A stretch of DNA of 62,386 bases from Epibacterium ulvae (GCF_018678075.1 NZ_JAHHIR010000040.1:1-62386), one strand, 5' to 3'. Shown: positions 17,298 to 26,044, counted from the stretch's first letter. Translations and numbers: made by a program. Notes: generated by a model from the letters alone, not told the origin.

Positions 17298-18017
17298 TCA
17301 GCCTTGCGGCGCGGACCATGCGCGCATCTGGGTTTCCAGATCGCCATATCCGGTATGGCGGTGCTCAAAGGTCAGCCCCATCCGCGTGGCGCAGTCTTTG
17401 GCCTTGGTCACCAGCGCCGGGTCATCGATCTGGGACTGGTAGATCAGCGTGGCGTAATTGCCAAAAATCATCTCACGCAGTTCGGGGTTTTTATCGAGCC
17501 CCATGGGACGCCAGATAAAGGCATCAAACTGTTTGACCAGAAAATCCGTCAGATAAAAGGCGGTGATTTCGCCTGCGTCGCTATGTTTGGCAAAGGTCTC
17601 ATTGCCCTCAAAAAATGAATAGCAATGCGGGCCTTGCACCATCTCGACGCCAAGCTCGGCGCATTTGGCCGCCAGCTGCCCGCCGGTGCCACAATCGGCA
17701 TAGCCGATGAAGATCTGGTCATAGGTGGCGCGGTGTTTCAGCACCGCCGCTTCAACCGCGTCGGTGATCTGATCCGGGTAGAGATGCAGTTTTGCGGGCA
17801 GGCAGGTGAGATCCAGATGATCCATGCCGTTGGCCTGTTTGATTGCCAAAATTTCGCGGGCCAAGGCCCCGCAGGCAATCAGAAGAACACGCCCCTCTTT
17901 GCGGTCCGGTGCGGCAAGCCCGTGTTCCGCGAGGGAGCGTTCTTCGAGTGTGCGCCCGGTGGGAGGGCGCCAAGCGGCCCGCTCTGTCAAGCGGACGGCT
18001 CTGCCTTTTCGCGCCAA
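17298..18017 (-). CDS. DUF1638 protein, partner of the corrinoid protein
   Basis: 239 residues. DUF1638 features are a cysteine near the beginning of the domain (LIACGALAREI), LPAKLHLYPDQI, GYADCGTGG and GPHCYSFFEG, with several conserved cysteines. The function is unproven; this family repeatedly occurs beside methylamine-type corrinoid proteins, which suggests a helper role in corrinoid-dependent methyl transfer (inference). The frame opens with TTG at 18017, two bases after the corrinoid gene stop, so translation is probably coupled. A better start was not found upstream or nearby. Confidence 0.82.
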   Translation of the reverse strand: MARKGRAVRLTERAAWRPPTGRTLEERSLAEHGLAAPDRKEGRVLLIACGALAREILAIKQANGMDHLDLTCLPAKLHLYPDQITDAVEAAVLKHRATYDQIFIGYADCGTGGQLAAKCAELGVEMVQGPHCYSFFEGNETFAKHSDAGEITAFYLTDFLVKQFDAFIWRPMGLDKNPELREMIFGNYATLIYQSQIDDPALVTKAKDCATRMGLTFEHRHTGYGDLETQMRAWSAPQG

Positions 18018-18018
18018 A

Positions 18019-18720
18019 TCAGGCGCTCATCTGATTGTGCTTGCGCGCGACGTATTCCTTGGCGGTTTCCACCGCAACGGCCGCGTCACGGCAATAGGCG
18101 TCGGCGCCGATGGCTTTGCCGAACTCTTCGTTCAGCGGCGCACCACCGACCAGCACGATGTAGTCATCACGCTTGCCTTGTTCGACCAGCGTGTCGATCA
18201 CCACCTTCATATAAGGCATGGTGGTTGTGAGCAGCGCGGACATGCCAAGGATGTCTGCTTTGTGCTCTTCCAGGGCGTCGATGTAGTTTTCAACCGGGTT
18301 GTTGATGCCAAGGTCCACCACCTCAAAACCGGCACCCTCCATCATCATGCCAACCAGGTTTTTGCCAATGTCGTGGATGTCACCTTTGACGGTGCCGATC
18401 ACCATCGACCCCATGCGTGGTGCACCGGTTTCGGCCAGAAGCGGTTTCAGGATGCCCATGCCGCCCTTCATGGCGCCAGCCGCCAGCAGAACTTCGGGTA
18501 CAAAGAGGATACCGTCGCGGAAGTCAGCGCCCACGATGGTCATACCGCCCACCAGCGCTTCGGTCAGGATCTTGTAAGGGGCCCAGCCGCGTTCCAGCAG
18601 GATATTGACGCTTTCTTCGATCTCTTCCTTGAGACCGTCGTACAGGTCGTCAAACATTTGTTGGACCAGTTCCTCGTCATCCAGTTCCGAGAGGATGATG
18701 TCGTCTTCTTCTTCCGACAT
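18019..18720 (-). CDS. Cobalamin-binding methyl-carrier protein (MtbC-like corrinoid protein)
   Basis: 233 residues. An N-terminal helical cap (about 1-100, methionine-synthase B12-cap-like) is followed by a Rossmann B12 domain. The base-off/His-on signature is GTVKGDIHDIGKN with H116 as lower cobalt ligand, plus MSALLTTTMPYM and VLVGGAPLN for the nucleotide tail. Such proteins carry a methyl group between a substrate-specific methyltransferase and an acceptor enzyme. The next gene is DUF1638, and a betaine/homocysteine methyltransferase lies 3 kb away on the same strand, fitting transfer of methyl groups from methylated amines into methionine or folate. Confidence 0.92.
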   Translation of the reverse strand: MSEEEDDIILSELDDEELVQQMFDDLYDGLKEEIEESVNILLERGWAPYKILTEALVGGMTIVGADFRDGILFVPEVLLAAGAMKGGMGILKPLLAETGAPRMGSMVIGTVKGDIHDIGKNLVGMMMEGAGFEVVDLGINNPVENYIDALEEHKADILGMSALLTTTMPYMKVVIDTLVEQGKRDDYIVLVGGAPLNEEFGKAIGADAYCRDAAVAVETAKEYVARKHNQMSA

Positions 18721-18903
18721 AGGCGTCTTCCTTGCTGGGCGGGAGATTCCCGCGATGGCATGTCTTTGATCCCGTTTTCGTCAAATTGCCGCAGTTCGAC
18801 TGTCTAAATTACGACGCTGCCGTGATCCGAACCGACCTATACGTGGAAATCCAAGAAATAGAAAATGAGAAATCTGCATGGAAATCTTCAACATTTCGGG
18901 TTT

Positions 18904-18918
18904 GTTCTTTATTTGTTC
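18904..18918 (+). promoter_or_regulatory. LexA (SOS) box, GTTC-N7-GTTC
   Basis: GTTC TTTATTT GTTC matches the direct-repeat LexA site described for alphaproteobacteria such as Rhodobacter exactly. It ends 24 bases before the radical SAM start, a position where LexA binding would block transcription. The divergent corrinoid gene starts about 180 bases away and is less likely to be its target. Confidence 0.75.
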
Positions 18919-18942
18919 TCACGGGTGTGGCAAGTTCGAAGG

Positions 18943-20022
18943 ATGGACAGCGAACGCATATTACATGAACACCAGCACCGCGGTCGCGCCGCACTGAGCA
19001 ATGCGCCGGGGCGGTTTGATCTGGATCGTGCGGCGGTGGATGACGGATGGGCAACGGAGCCGCGCGCCGACACGGTTGAGACGCAGGTGCGCCAGGAAAC
19101 CGTGCGCACGGCGATCACCTATAACAAGTCGCCGGACCTGCCGTTTGACCGGTCGCTGAATCCCTATCGGGGCTGTGAACATGGCTGCATCTATTGTTTT
19201 GCCCGTCCTAGCCATGCCTATCTGGGCTATTCGCCGGGGCTGGATTTTGAGACCCGGCTGATTGCGCGCCCCAATGCGGCTGAGGTGCTGCGGATGGAGC
19301 TGGGAAAAGCGCGCTATAAAGTGGCGACATTGGCGATGGGGACCAATACGGATCCCTATCAGCCTTGCGAGACGGACTGGCAGATCACCCGCAAATGCCT
19401 GGAAGTGCTGCGCGACTTTAACCATCCAATCGCCATTGTCACCAAAGGGGCGTTGATCGAACGGGATTTGGATATCCTGGCGCCGATGGCCGAACAAGGG
19501 CTGGTACGGGTGGGGATTTCGCTGACCACGCTGGATCCCGATCTGGCGCGGCGGATGGAGCCGCGGGTGCCCACGCCTGCGCGGCGTCTGGCGACGATCA
19601 AACGGCTCAGCGATGCGGGGGTGCCGGTGCGAGTGATGGCCTCGCCCCTGGTGCCGGGTCTGTCAGATCATGAGGTTGAGGCGCTGTTGGCAGCGGGGCA
19701 GGCGGCGGGTGCGGACGCGGCCAGTTGGATCATGTTGCGTTTGCCGCGCGAAGTCTCGCCCCTGTGGCAACAATGGCTGGCAACGCATTACCCCGACCGC
19801 GCCGCCAAGGTGATGGCCCGCCTGCGGGAAATGCACGGAGGTCGTGATTATGATCCACGCTGGGGGCATCGGATGCGCGGGGAGGGGCATTACGCCGAGA
19901 TGATGGCGATGCGGTTCAAAACAGCCTGCAAACGGTTGGGACTGGTCGAAAAAACCACGCCCCTGCGTCGCGATCTGTTCGCGCGTCCCCCGCAGGCTGG
20001 GGATCAGTTGGCGTTGTTTTGA
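18943..20022 (+). CDS. PA0069-family radical SAM protein (spore-photoproduct-lyase-like)
   Basis: 359 residues. The 4Fe-4S cluster motif CX3CX2C is C78-C82-C85 (GCEHGCIYC), followed by SplB-type features: HAYLGYSPGLDFE, TNTDPYQP, TRKCLEVLRDFNHPI and an ISLTTLDPDLARRMEPRVPT stretch. The family is related to spore photoproduct lyase, which reverses UV thymine lesions by a radical mechanism; the exact substrate is not proven. A LexA box directly upstream supports a DNA-damage role. The start at 18943 gives the usual N-terminus; the open frame upstream overlaps the operator and is not used. Confidence 0.88.
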   Translation: MDSERILHEHQHRGRAALSNAPGRFDLDRAAVDDGWATEPRADTVETQVRQETVRTAITYNKSPDLPFDRSLNPYRGCEHGCIYCFARPSHAYLGYSPGLDFETRLIARPNAAEVLRMELGKARYKVATLAMGTNTDPYQPCETDWQITRKCLEVLRDFNHPIAIVTKGALIERDLDILAPMAEQGLVRVGISLTTLDPDLARRMEPRVPTPARRLATIKRLSDAGVPVRVMASPLVPGLSDHEVEALLAAGQAAGADAASWIMLRLPREVSPLWQQWLATHYPDRAAKVMARLREMHGGRDYDPRWGHRMRGEGHYAEMMAMRFKTACKRLGLVEKTTPLRRDLFARPPQAGDQLALF

Positions 20023-20258
20023 GGGTGTCAAACGAGGACCAATGCCAGGGTCCTGGACCTCAAGCGGGGGCAATCGGCGCTGGTAAAACGTCTGGGTGGC
20101 ACTGGGGCTGAACCACATAGGAGGCGGTAAATCTCGCCGACATGGTCTTTTGTCTTGTCTATTATTCGGCATCCCTTAAAGCGTCCCGTAGAGCACCCGC
20201 ATATTAAGCACTGCGATTCTCAGGTGGTCTGTCTTCATATTCAGTTTGGACAAACGTC

Positions 20259-21632
20259 ATGAATGGCATTTTTTCCCTCGGCTGGGAGGAATGGGTCTCT
20301 TTCCCAGATCTCGGCCTGGACGCGATCAAGGCAAAGGTTGATACCGGTGCAAAAACATCGTCGTTGCATGCTGCAGTAATCGAACCTTTTGGTTCGGTCG
20401 AAAAACCGATGGTGCGGTTCTTGATCCAGCCAGATCCGGATCGGCTTGACCTGGAAATTACCTGTGTTGCACCGATTGTTGACCGGCGCAGTGTAACCAG
20501 TTCCAACGGCGAAACCGAGTTGCGCTATGTGATCGAGACTAGCATCAAGATCGCAGACCGGAACTGGCCGGTTGAGGTCACGCTGACCAATCGGGAGAAT
20601 ATGGCCTATCGGATGCTGCTGGGGCGTACGGCGATTACTGACGAAATGGTCGTTGATCCCAACAGCTCCTTTTGTCAGCCGAAACTGTCGTTTGATCTGT
20701 ATGGGGAGCGCCTGGTTGCGGAGCCGGTTCAGCGCCCGTTGCGGATTGCCCTGTTGACGCGTGAACCCAATAACTATTCCAGCAAGCGGATCGTCGAAGC
20801 GGCACGGGCAAGGGGGCACCATATACAGGCAATTGATACAACCCGTTGTTATCTAAAGATGGGCGGTTTGGCTCCAGAGGTTCATTACGACGGATCTCCG
20901 CTGCCGCATTTTGATGTTGTCATCCCGCGGATCGGCGCGTCTACAACCGCCTATGGCATGGCCGTTTTGCGTCAGTTCGCCAGCACAGGAGCGTATTGCG
21001 TAAATTCCGCTGAGGCGATCGGCGCGTCCCGCGACAAACTGCTGGCGCACCAAATGATGGCGGCGGCGAAAATCGGAACTCCGGTGACCGCCTTTGCGCA
21101 TTCTCCTAAGGATACCAAACAGCTTGTCGAATTGGTGGGAGGTGCGCCTGCGGTTGTAAAGTTGTTGTCGTCAACCCAAGGGCGCGGTGTTGTCCTGGCC
21201 GAAACCAAAAAAGCTGCAGAGAGCCTTGTCGATGCGTTCAGAGGGTTGGATGCCAACTTCTTGATCCAAGAATTTGTATCTGAGGCGGCAGGAGCTGATA
21301 TTCGGTGCCTTGTGGTTGGCAATAAAGTTGTTGGCGCGATCAAACGGCAGGCCGCTGACGGTGAGTTCCGCTCCAATTTACACCGTGGGGGCAGCGCGCG
21401 CCGCGTTCGGATCTCAAAAGAGGTGCGGGAGGTTGCCAAACGTGCAACACGCGTGCTTGGGCTTTCGGTGGCTGGTGTCGATATCTTGGAAAGCAAATCC
21501 GGGCCTCAAGTGCTTGAAGTGAATTCCTCCCCGGGTTTTGAAGGCATCGAGAGAGCAACTCAAAAAGACATCGCTGGGGTGTTGATCGAGTTCATCGAAA
21601 CAAAGGTCCGCCCCCTTGCGAAGAAGCGATAA
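20259..21632 (+). CDS. RimK-type ATP-grasp ligase fused to an aspartyl/zinc-protease-like domain
   Basis: 457 residues in two parts. Residues about 1-140 form the RimB/'ATP-dependent zinc protease' retropepsin-like domain (LGLDAIKAKVDTGAKTSSLHA, then MAYRMLLGRTAI). Residues about 155-457 are a RimK ATP-grasp ligase (RPLRIALLTREP, VNSAEAIGASRDKLLAHQMM, KLLSSTQGRGVVLAET, FLIQEFVSEAAGADIRCLVV, VDILESKSGPQVLEVNSSPG). RimK adds glutamates to the C-terminus of ribosomal protein S6; the protease-like partner trims or opposes such tails in other bacteria. Here both activities are on one chain. Monocistronic, no rimA nearby. Confidence 0.88.
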   Translation: MNGIFSLGWEEWVSFPDLGLDAIKAKVDTGAKTSSLHAAVIEPFGSVEKPMVRFLIQPDPDRLDLEITCVAPIVDRRSVTSSNGETELRYVIETSIKIADRNWPVEVTLTNRENMAYRMLLGRTAITDEMVVDPNSSFCQPKLSFDLYGERLVAEPVQRPLRIALLTREPNNYSSKRIVEAARARGHHIQAIDTTRCYLKMGGLAPEVHYDGSPLPHFDVVIPRIGASTTAYGMAVLRQFASTGAYCVNSAEAIGASRDKLLAHQMMAAAKIGTPVTAFAHSPKDTKQLVELVGGAPAVVKLLSSTQGRGVVLAETKKAAESLVDAFRGLDANFLIQEFVSEAAGADIRCLVVGNKVVGAIKRQAADGEFRSNLHRGGSARRVRISKEVREVAKRATRVLGLSVAGVDILESKSGPQVLEVNSSPGFEGIERATQKDIAGVLIEFIETKVRPLAKKR

Positions 21633-21763
21633 CGCTGCATAGGAGGGGTGAAAACCACTTTGGAGCGCGGGCACGTACTAACTCTGTAAACACAAACTGA
21701 CGCTGCAGAAGAAAAGGGCCCATCGGGGCCATTCTTGCAATGCTTATTTGTGTTTTGATGCGT

Positions 21764-22789
21764 TTAGGCGCGGCGGCGGCTGCCGCGGCGTGAGCGGCGT
21801 TCGCTGGCGGTGCTGGCGCCCTCTTCGGTGCCATCATTGGCAGACGAGAACGGACCGAGGACTTCGACGATCTGTTCCAACGTTGGGCGATCTCCGCGTG
21901 GTCGGGTGTCGAGCGCTTCGCGCATCTTTTCCAGGTGCGCAGGCATGGTGCCACAGCAACCACCGATGATTTTGGCACCTGAATTGCGCGCGAGGACGGC
22001 ATATTCAGCCATCAATTCGGGCGTGCCATCATAGTGGATATGGCCGTCGACATATTTTGGAATGCCTGCGTTGCCTTTGGAGATAATGGGGCGTTCGCTG
22101 CCCTGTGCGCCAAAGCCGAGAACAGTGCGCAGAATATCCGACGCGCCGGTGCCGCAGTTGGCGCCATAAGCGAGGGGCGGGGTGTCAAACTCTTCCACCA
22201 GTTTTGCCATGTCAGCGGAAGTCACGCCCATCATGGTGCGCCCGGCGGTGTCAAAGCTCATGGTGCCACACCAGGGCATGTCGACCAGAGCAAAGGCTTC
22301 GGCGGCAGCGCGGAATTCTTCGGGGGCAGAGATCGTCTCAACCCAAAGAACATCTGCACCGCCTTCTTTGAGCGCATCCGCCTGTTCGTGGAACATCTCA
22401 ACCGCTAGGGCGTGGCTCAGCTCGCCGACGGGTTCCATGATTTCGCCAGTTGGTCCAACAGAGCCCGCGACCAGGATCTCACGCTCAGAACTGTCGGCAA
22501 TGTCGCGACCCAATTCGGCACCAACACGGTTCAACTCGCGGACGCGATTTTGCGCATCATGCAGTTTCAAACGGGACGCGGTGCCGCCGAATGTATTGGT
22601 CAAAAACAAATCGCTGCCCGCGTCTACCGAGCCCTTGTACAGGGCTTTGATTTTGGCTGGTTCATCCGTGTTCCACAATTCTGGCGCATCGCCGGATTGG
22701 AGACCCATGTTGAACAGGTTGGTCCCGGTGGCGCCATCGGCCAGCAGAACGTCCTTGGATTGCAGGGCTTTTGCGAATGTGTCGCTCAT
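21764..22789 (-). CDS. bmt: Betaine/homocysteine S-methyltransferase-type enzyme (Bmt)
   Basis: 341 residues of the homocysteine S-methyltransferase fold (BHMT/MetH N-terminal type). The barrel starts DVLLADGATGTNLFNMGL. Zinc cysteines are in AYGANCGTGASD and IIGGCCGTMPAHL, the expected C...CC set that activates homocysteine thiolate. VAGSVGPTGEIMEPVGELS is also typical. The last 20 residues are an Arg/Ser-rich tail (ERRSRRGSRRRA) beyond the family core. Together with the corrinoid protein at 18019 it may move methyl groups to homocysteine. It lies 70 bases downstream of the MprF-like gene. Confidence 0.88.
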   Translation of the reverse strand: MSDTFAKALQSKDVLLADGATGTNLFNMGLQSGDAPELWNTDEPAKIKALYKGSVDAGSDLFLTNTFGGTASRLKLHDAQNRVRELNRVGAELGRDIADSSEREILVAGSVGPTGEIMEPVGELSHALAVEMFHEQADALKEGGADVLWVETISAPEEFRAAAEAFALVDMPWCGTMSFDTAGRTMMGVTSADMAKLVEEFDTPPLAYGANCGTGASDILRTVLGFGAQGSERPIISKGNAGIPKYVDGHIHYDGTPELMAEYAVLARNSGAKIIGGCCGTMPAHLEKMREALDTRPRGDRPTLEQIVEVLGPFSSANDGTEEGASTASERRSRRGSRRRA

Positions 22790-22822
22790 TTAACTCGTTC
22801 CCATCAGCGCGTTGTGAAAGCG

Positions 22823-22857
22823 GGTCCTGTTTCTGGACCGCAGGGCGTTGCACCCTG
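22823..22857 (-). promoter_or_regulatory. Two hairpins between the MprF-like gene and bmt
   Basis: GGTCC/GGACC (22823-22827 and 22835-22839) and CAGGG/CCCTG (22841-22845 and 22853-22857, extending into a mismatched stem) sit back to back in the 70-base gap. They could end the upstream transcript or shape the bmt leader. No T-run follows, and the sequence does not match a SAM or SAH riboswitch I know. Confidence 0.35.
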
Positions 22858-22859
22858 TC

Positions 22860-24791
22860 TCATGCACGTCGCACAAAAACAAATGCATTTTGCTCATCTT
22901 CATTATGAATGCCCGTTTCCCAGTTACCTTGCGGTGTCTTACGCAGGTCGGATGGAGCCCAGGGCAGGGCGGGGTGTACCGGTAGCGGGCGGTGTACCAG
23001 CCGGACCAGTTCAGCCAGGCAAAGGGTGAGCTGTCCCCAGTTCGGCGCGGCGATATATTGGGCCTGCCATGTCGGGTCAAAACAGGCTTTGAACCGGCGC
23101 AAACCGCGCTCCACCCGATCGGCAAAGCGATGATCGGGCGCTGCGGCGAGGGACAGGCAGGGCACGTTTTCCTCGGCAGCGGCAGCAATGGCGGCGCGCA
23201 CCAGCGCATGGCCGGTACCATCCGGTGCATCCGGACCCATGCGGATCAGATCAAGGCACCATTCTTTTTCGGCAACGTGAAAGGTGGCAAAGCCGATAAT
23301 GGTGCTGTTCTGCCAGGCGAGGAAGACCTGTTGCCCCTCCACATAGCCGGGCTCAAAACGGCCCATCGTGGTGCCATGGGCGACGCCGTGCGCTTCGTGC
23401 CAGATCCGGTCGACACGGGCCAACTGCGTCATCGGCAGCGCGTTGGCGGCGTCACGGACTTCGATACCGGATTTCTCCGCATTGCGCAGTTTGCGCCGCA
23501 GTTGCCGTTTGGAAGAACCGCTTTCGGTGAACGTCATCGGATTGACCAGCGCATCCTGGGCGATCCGCAATGTACGCCAACCTGCCTTGCGCGCGGAGAC
23601 CGCCACACGGGGCGAGCATTTGTAAAAACAGACCAAAGCGTTGCGCGACCGGGCGTATTGCTGCAGCGGGGCAAACGTCTCATGCGCGTGGCCGATCACC
23701 GGGTCAAAAAACGCGATCGAGGTCTGCGGCGTGTCGAGCATGGCAAGCTGATTGAAGCCAAAGCTGCGCAGATGACCGCCGTTTTGGCGGATCACGGCGG
23801 TCTCCGACCGGGGGCGGGCATAGGCGATGGTATGGGGGCTGTCCTTGCGGGAACCGATCACGTCCAGCGGTTGGTATTGGCGTGTCTTGGGTCCCAGAAG
23901 GGTGGGCCAGAACAGCACCACGGCCGACACAACAGCGGGTGCAAGGTAGTAGACCAGACGGAAGGCAAACAGACCTGCCAGAATGGAAGTGGAGTCAAAG
24001 CTCGCCAGAAGTGAGACCATGGCCAGTTCCAGCGGACCAGTGCCGCCGGGCGATGAAGAGATAATCGCAAGCCCCAACGCTAGAAAATAGGCGGGCAGCA
24101 ATGTGGTCAATGTGATGCCGCTGTCGGGCGGCAGCAGGAGCCACAGCGCGGTGCCGGCGGCCGTTACATCGACAATGGCCCAAAGGCCAAGCGCGGCCAT
24201 TGCCGTCAGGGAGGGCCAGCGAAACTTGTGCTTGCCGAGCTTCAGCGTGGGAAAGAAAAACGTCGCCCCGCAGGCCAGGGCGCAGCCCGCCAACAGAGCC
24301 AGACCGGCGGGGATGGCATAGGGAAACGGCGACCAGGCGACCAGCGCCAGACCACAGATCGCGGCCAAGGCCCCCATGAACGTCAGCCCGGTCACTGCCG
24401 TCATCTGCGCGGCGTGCATGGGTGACAGGCCTGGAAGCAGGCGCCAGCGGGCAAAGGTGCCGGTGAAAATGCCAAAACCGGCGGTCTGGGAAAAGGCGAT
24501 GGAGAACATGCCGGCCAGCCGTGCACGCGTTCCATCCAGGCCCGTGTGCAGGTGGCGATGGGCGACGCCGTCATAACGTCCCAGCGACCAGAAACTAACC
24601 AGTGTTGCAAGGCCTGCGCCGACCCAATTGATTGTGGGGATTTGCGACATCTGTGACGTCAGCTCCCCCATGCTGGGTAGGCGCACGCTGTTGGACAGCA
24701 GCCATAAACAGAGAAAGGCAGATGCCACGGGTAACAATAGCCGCATCGCCCGCGACGCTAAATTTTGCGTCACCGTCTTTGAACTGGACAT
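22860..24791 (-). CDS. MprF-like protein (flippase domain plus aminoacyl-PG transferase domain)
   Basis: 643 residues. The first about 310 residues are hydrophobic with roughly eight membrane spans (UPF0104/LPG flippase type; ALGLAIISSSPGGTGPLELAM is the family signature). The rest is a cytosolic DUF2156 GNAT-type transferase domain (SSKRQLRRKLRNAEKSGIEV, GRFEPGYVEGQQVFLAW). MprF proteins attach an amino acid from aminoacyl-tRNA to phosphatidylglycerol and flip the lipid, reducing negative surface charge. This chain is shorter than the usual about 840-880 residues because it has fewer membrane spans. The amino acid specificity is not readable. Confidence 0.83.
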   Translation of the reverse strand: MSSSKTVTQNLASRAMRLLLPVASAFLCLWLLSNSVRLPSMGELTSQMSQIPTINWVGAGLATLVSFWSLGRYDGVAHRHLHTGLDGTRARLAGMFSIAFSQTAGFGIFTGTFARWRLLPGLSPMHAAQMTAVTGLTFMGALAAICGLALVAWSPFPYAIPAGLALLAGCALACGATFFFPTLKLGKHKFRWPSLTAMAALGLWAIVDVTAAGTALWLLLPPDSGITLTTLLPAYFLALGLAIISSSPGGTGPLELAMVSLLASFDSTSILAGLFAFRLVYYLAPAVVSAVVLFWPTLLGPKTRQYQPLDVIGSRKDSPHTIAYARPRSETAVIRQNGGHLRSFGFNQLAMLDTPQTSIAFFDPVIGHAHETFAPLQQYARSRNALVCFYKCSPRVAVSARKAGWRTLRIAQDALVNPMTFTESGSSKRQLRRKLRNAEKSGIEVRDAANALPMTQLARVDRIWHEAHGVAHGTTMGRFEPGYVEGQQVFLAWQNSTIIGFATFHVAEKEWCLDLIRMGPDAPDGTGHALVRAAIAAAAEENVPCLSLAAAPDHRFADRVERGLRRFKACFDPTWQAQYIAAPNWGQLTLCLAELVRLVHRPLPVHPALPWAPSDLRKTPQGNWETGIHNEDEQNAFVFVRRA

Positions 24792-24899
24792 ATTGACCCC
24801 TCATCGCCCACAAACTCCGCCTATAAATTAGCGGGCTTACGATTGCGGATCCGTTAACCCGGCTGTGCTATTCGGACCAAGAAAGACTCAAATAATACA

Positions 24900-24934
24900 C
24901 AAATCCCGCCACCGGATTGGGATGACGGGATTTG
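24900..24934 (-). terminator. Terminator between DUF1476 gene and the MprF-like gene
   Basis: CAAATCCCG (24900-24908) and CGGGATTTG (24926-24934) form a perfect 9-base stem. On the minus strand it follows the DUF1476 stop by 43 bases and is followed by TGTATTATTT. Confidence 0.6.
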
Positions 24935-24977
24935 GTGTTTTGTCGCTTGAAAGCTGGCTGAGCAGAGCGGACTGGCT

Positions 24978-25289
24978 TTAGGCTGACTGGATCTGTTGGC
25001 GCGCGACTGCGGTAAATTCGCTGAGCTTGGCTTCGATCACGTCGGCGCTGGCCTTGCCGTTCAGATCTGCGGTTGCCTTGGCAACGATGCAGTGCACATC
25101 GCGGGGCAAGACGCCGGCGATGGCGTAGGATGCGATCAGCTCATCGCTTGTGTCGCCGTCCAAAGTGAGCTGGTCAGCAACCCAATTGCCCAACATCTTG
25201 TTGCGGCGGGCTTCGGTTTTGAAATCCAAATTTGCGTCATGCACGAATTTGGCCTCAAAGGCTTTCTTGCGGTCTACGAATAATGTCAT
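24978..25289 (-). CDS. DUF1476 protein (ATP synthase inhibitor zeta-like), divergent copy
   Basis: 103 residues. DUF1476 pattern: an N-terminal helix with KKAFEAKFVHDANLDFKTEARRN, then a four-helix region (ASYAIAGVLPRDVHCIVAKA). In Paracoccus the zeta subunit of this family inhibits F1Fo-ATPase hydrolysis through its N-terminal segment. The start lacks the family's usual MTTFDDRE and reads MTLFVDRK. A good AGGTGA site precedes ATG at 25289. A second DUF1476 gene lies 215 bases upstream, separately transcribed by the spacing. Confidence 0.82.
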   Translation of the reverse strand: MTLFVDRKKAFEAKFVHDANLDFKTEARRNKMLGNWVADQLTLDGDTSDELIASYAIAGVLPRDVHCIVAKATADLNGKASADVIEAKLSEFTAVARQQIQSA

Positions 25290-25504
25290 TTGGTCACCTA
25301 TGATTTATCCCATTGGCGACAATCGGGGCGATCCCTGCGGTCATGTGATGCTTGGACTTTGTCACAATGCATCACGCCAGGGTCGGACTTCTGTCAGATC
25401 AACCGAATGTCTACGAAGATTAATAGAACAGGAAGATTGATGAAGACATTGGCGTTGGAAATTGGGGTTAACGCGCGGTTTACAAATTAGGGAGAGTTGC
25501 GCGG

Positions 25505-25834
25505 TTACGCCGGATTGAAATCAGGATCCGCTAAAATTTCCTCCATCGCGGTGTGTACTTCCTCGGTCATTTTTCGTTGTAATTCGGCGTCCGGAATGCG
25601 GCCGCGCAAATCTTGTCGGAGGCGACTTAAGAAGTCCGCGTGACCGGGTTCTTGCAAGTCGGCGAGTGCGACATTTTTCGCATATTTTTCAGCGTCTTCT
25701 CGACCCATGCCAAGGCTGCGCGCCACCCAAAGCGCCACCCGTCTGCAGGCCCGTGCGGTGGCGGCAAACTTCAGGTTTTCGTCATGTGTGAACTTGTTTT
25801 CAAAGGCGGCTTCGCGTTCGTCAAACGTGGTCAT
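25505..25834 (-). CDS. DUF1476 protein (ATP synthase inhibitor zeta-like), canonical start
   Basis: 109 residues starting MTTFDEREAAFENKFTHDENL, the usual zeta/DUF1476 N-terminus, which in Paracoccus is the inhibitory segment. The body diverges: CRRVALWVARSLGMGREDAEKY replaces the common RRNKLLGLWAA. With the gene at 24978 it forms a tandem pair of unequal paralogues. Which one acts on ATP synthase cannot be decided from sequence. Intergenic 25290-25504 holds no gene. Confidence 0.85.
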   Translation of the reverse strand: MTTFDEREAAFENKFTHDENLKFAATARACRRVALWVARSLGMGREDAEKYAKNVALADLQEPGHADFLSRLRQDLRGRIPDAELQRKMTEEVHTAMEEILADPDFNPA

Positions 25835-26044
25835 TCAGCTCCTCCCAAAGGGTAAAATACATCTGAAAACTGAGGGGTTTTTCGCTGCTCGCAAATGCAG
25901 CGCGGCCCTCAAAAAGCGGGGCGAGGCTCTTTATGAACCGCCCCATTCTGGTAATGTATTTTAAAATTTGCGGGTTTCTAGGGGCTTGGACGCGCAGTAA
26001 GAGGCCGCAGAGCCCACTGAACGACGCAGATTGGCCTGCAAATC

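Noticed and set aside
22790-22860. SAM or SAM/SAH riboswitch before bmt
   Set aside because: A short CACAACG resemblance exists, but the conserved core and pseudoknot pattern are not there.
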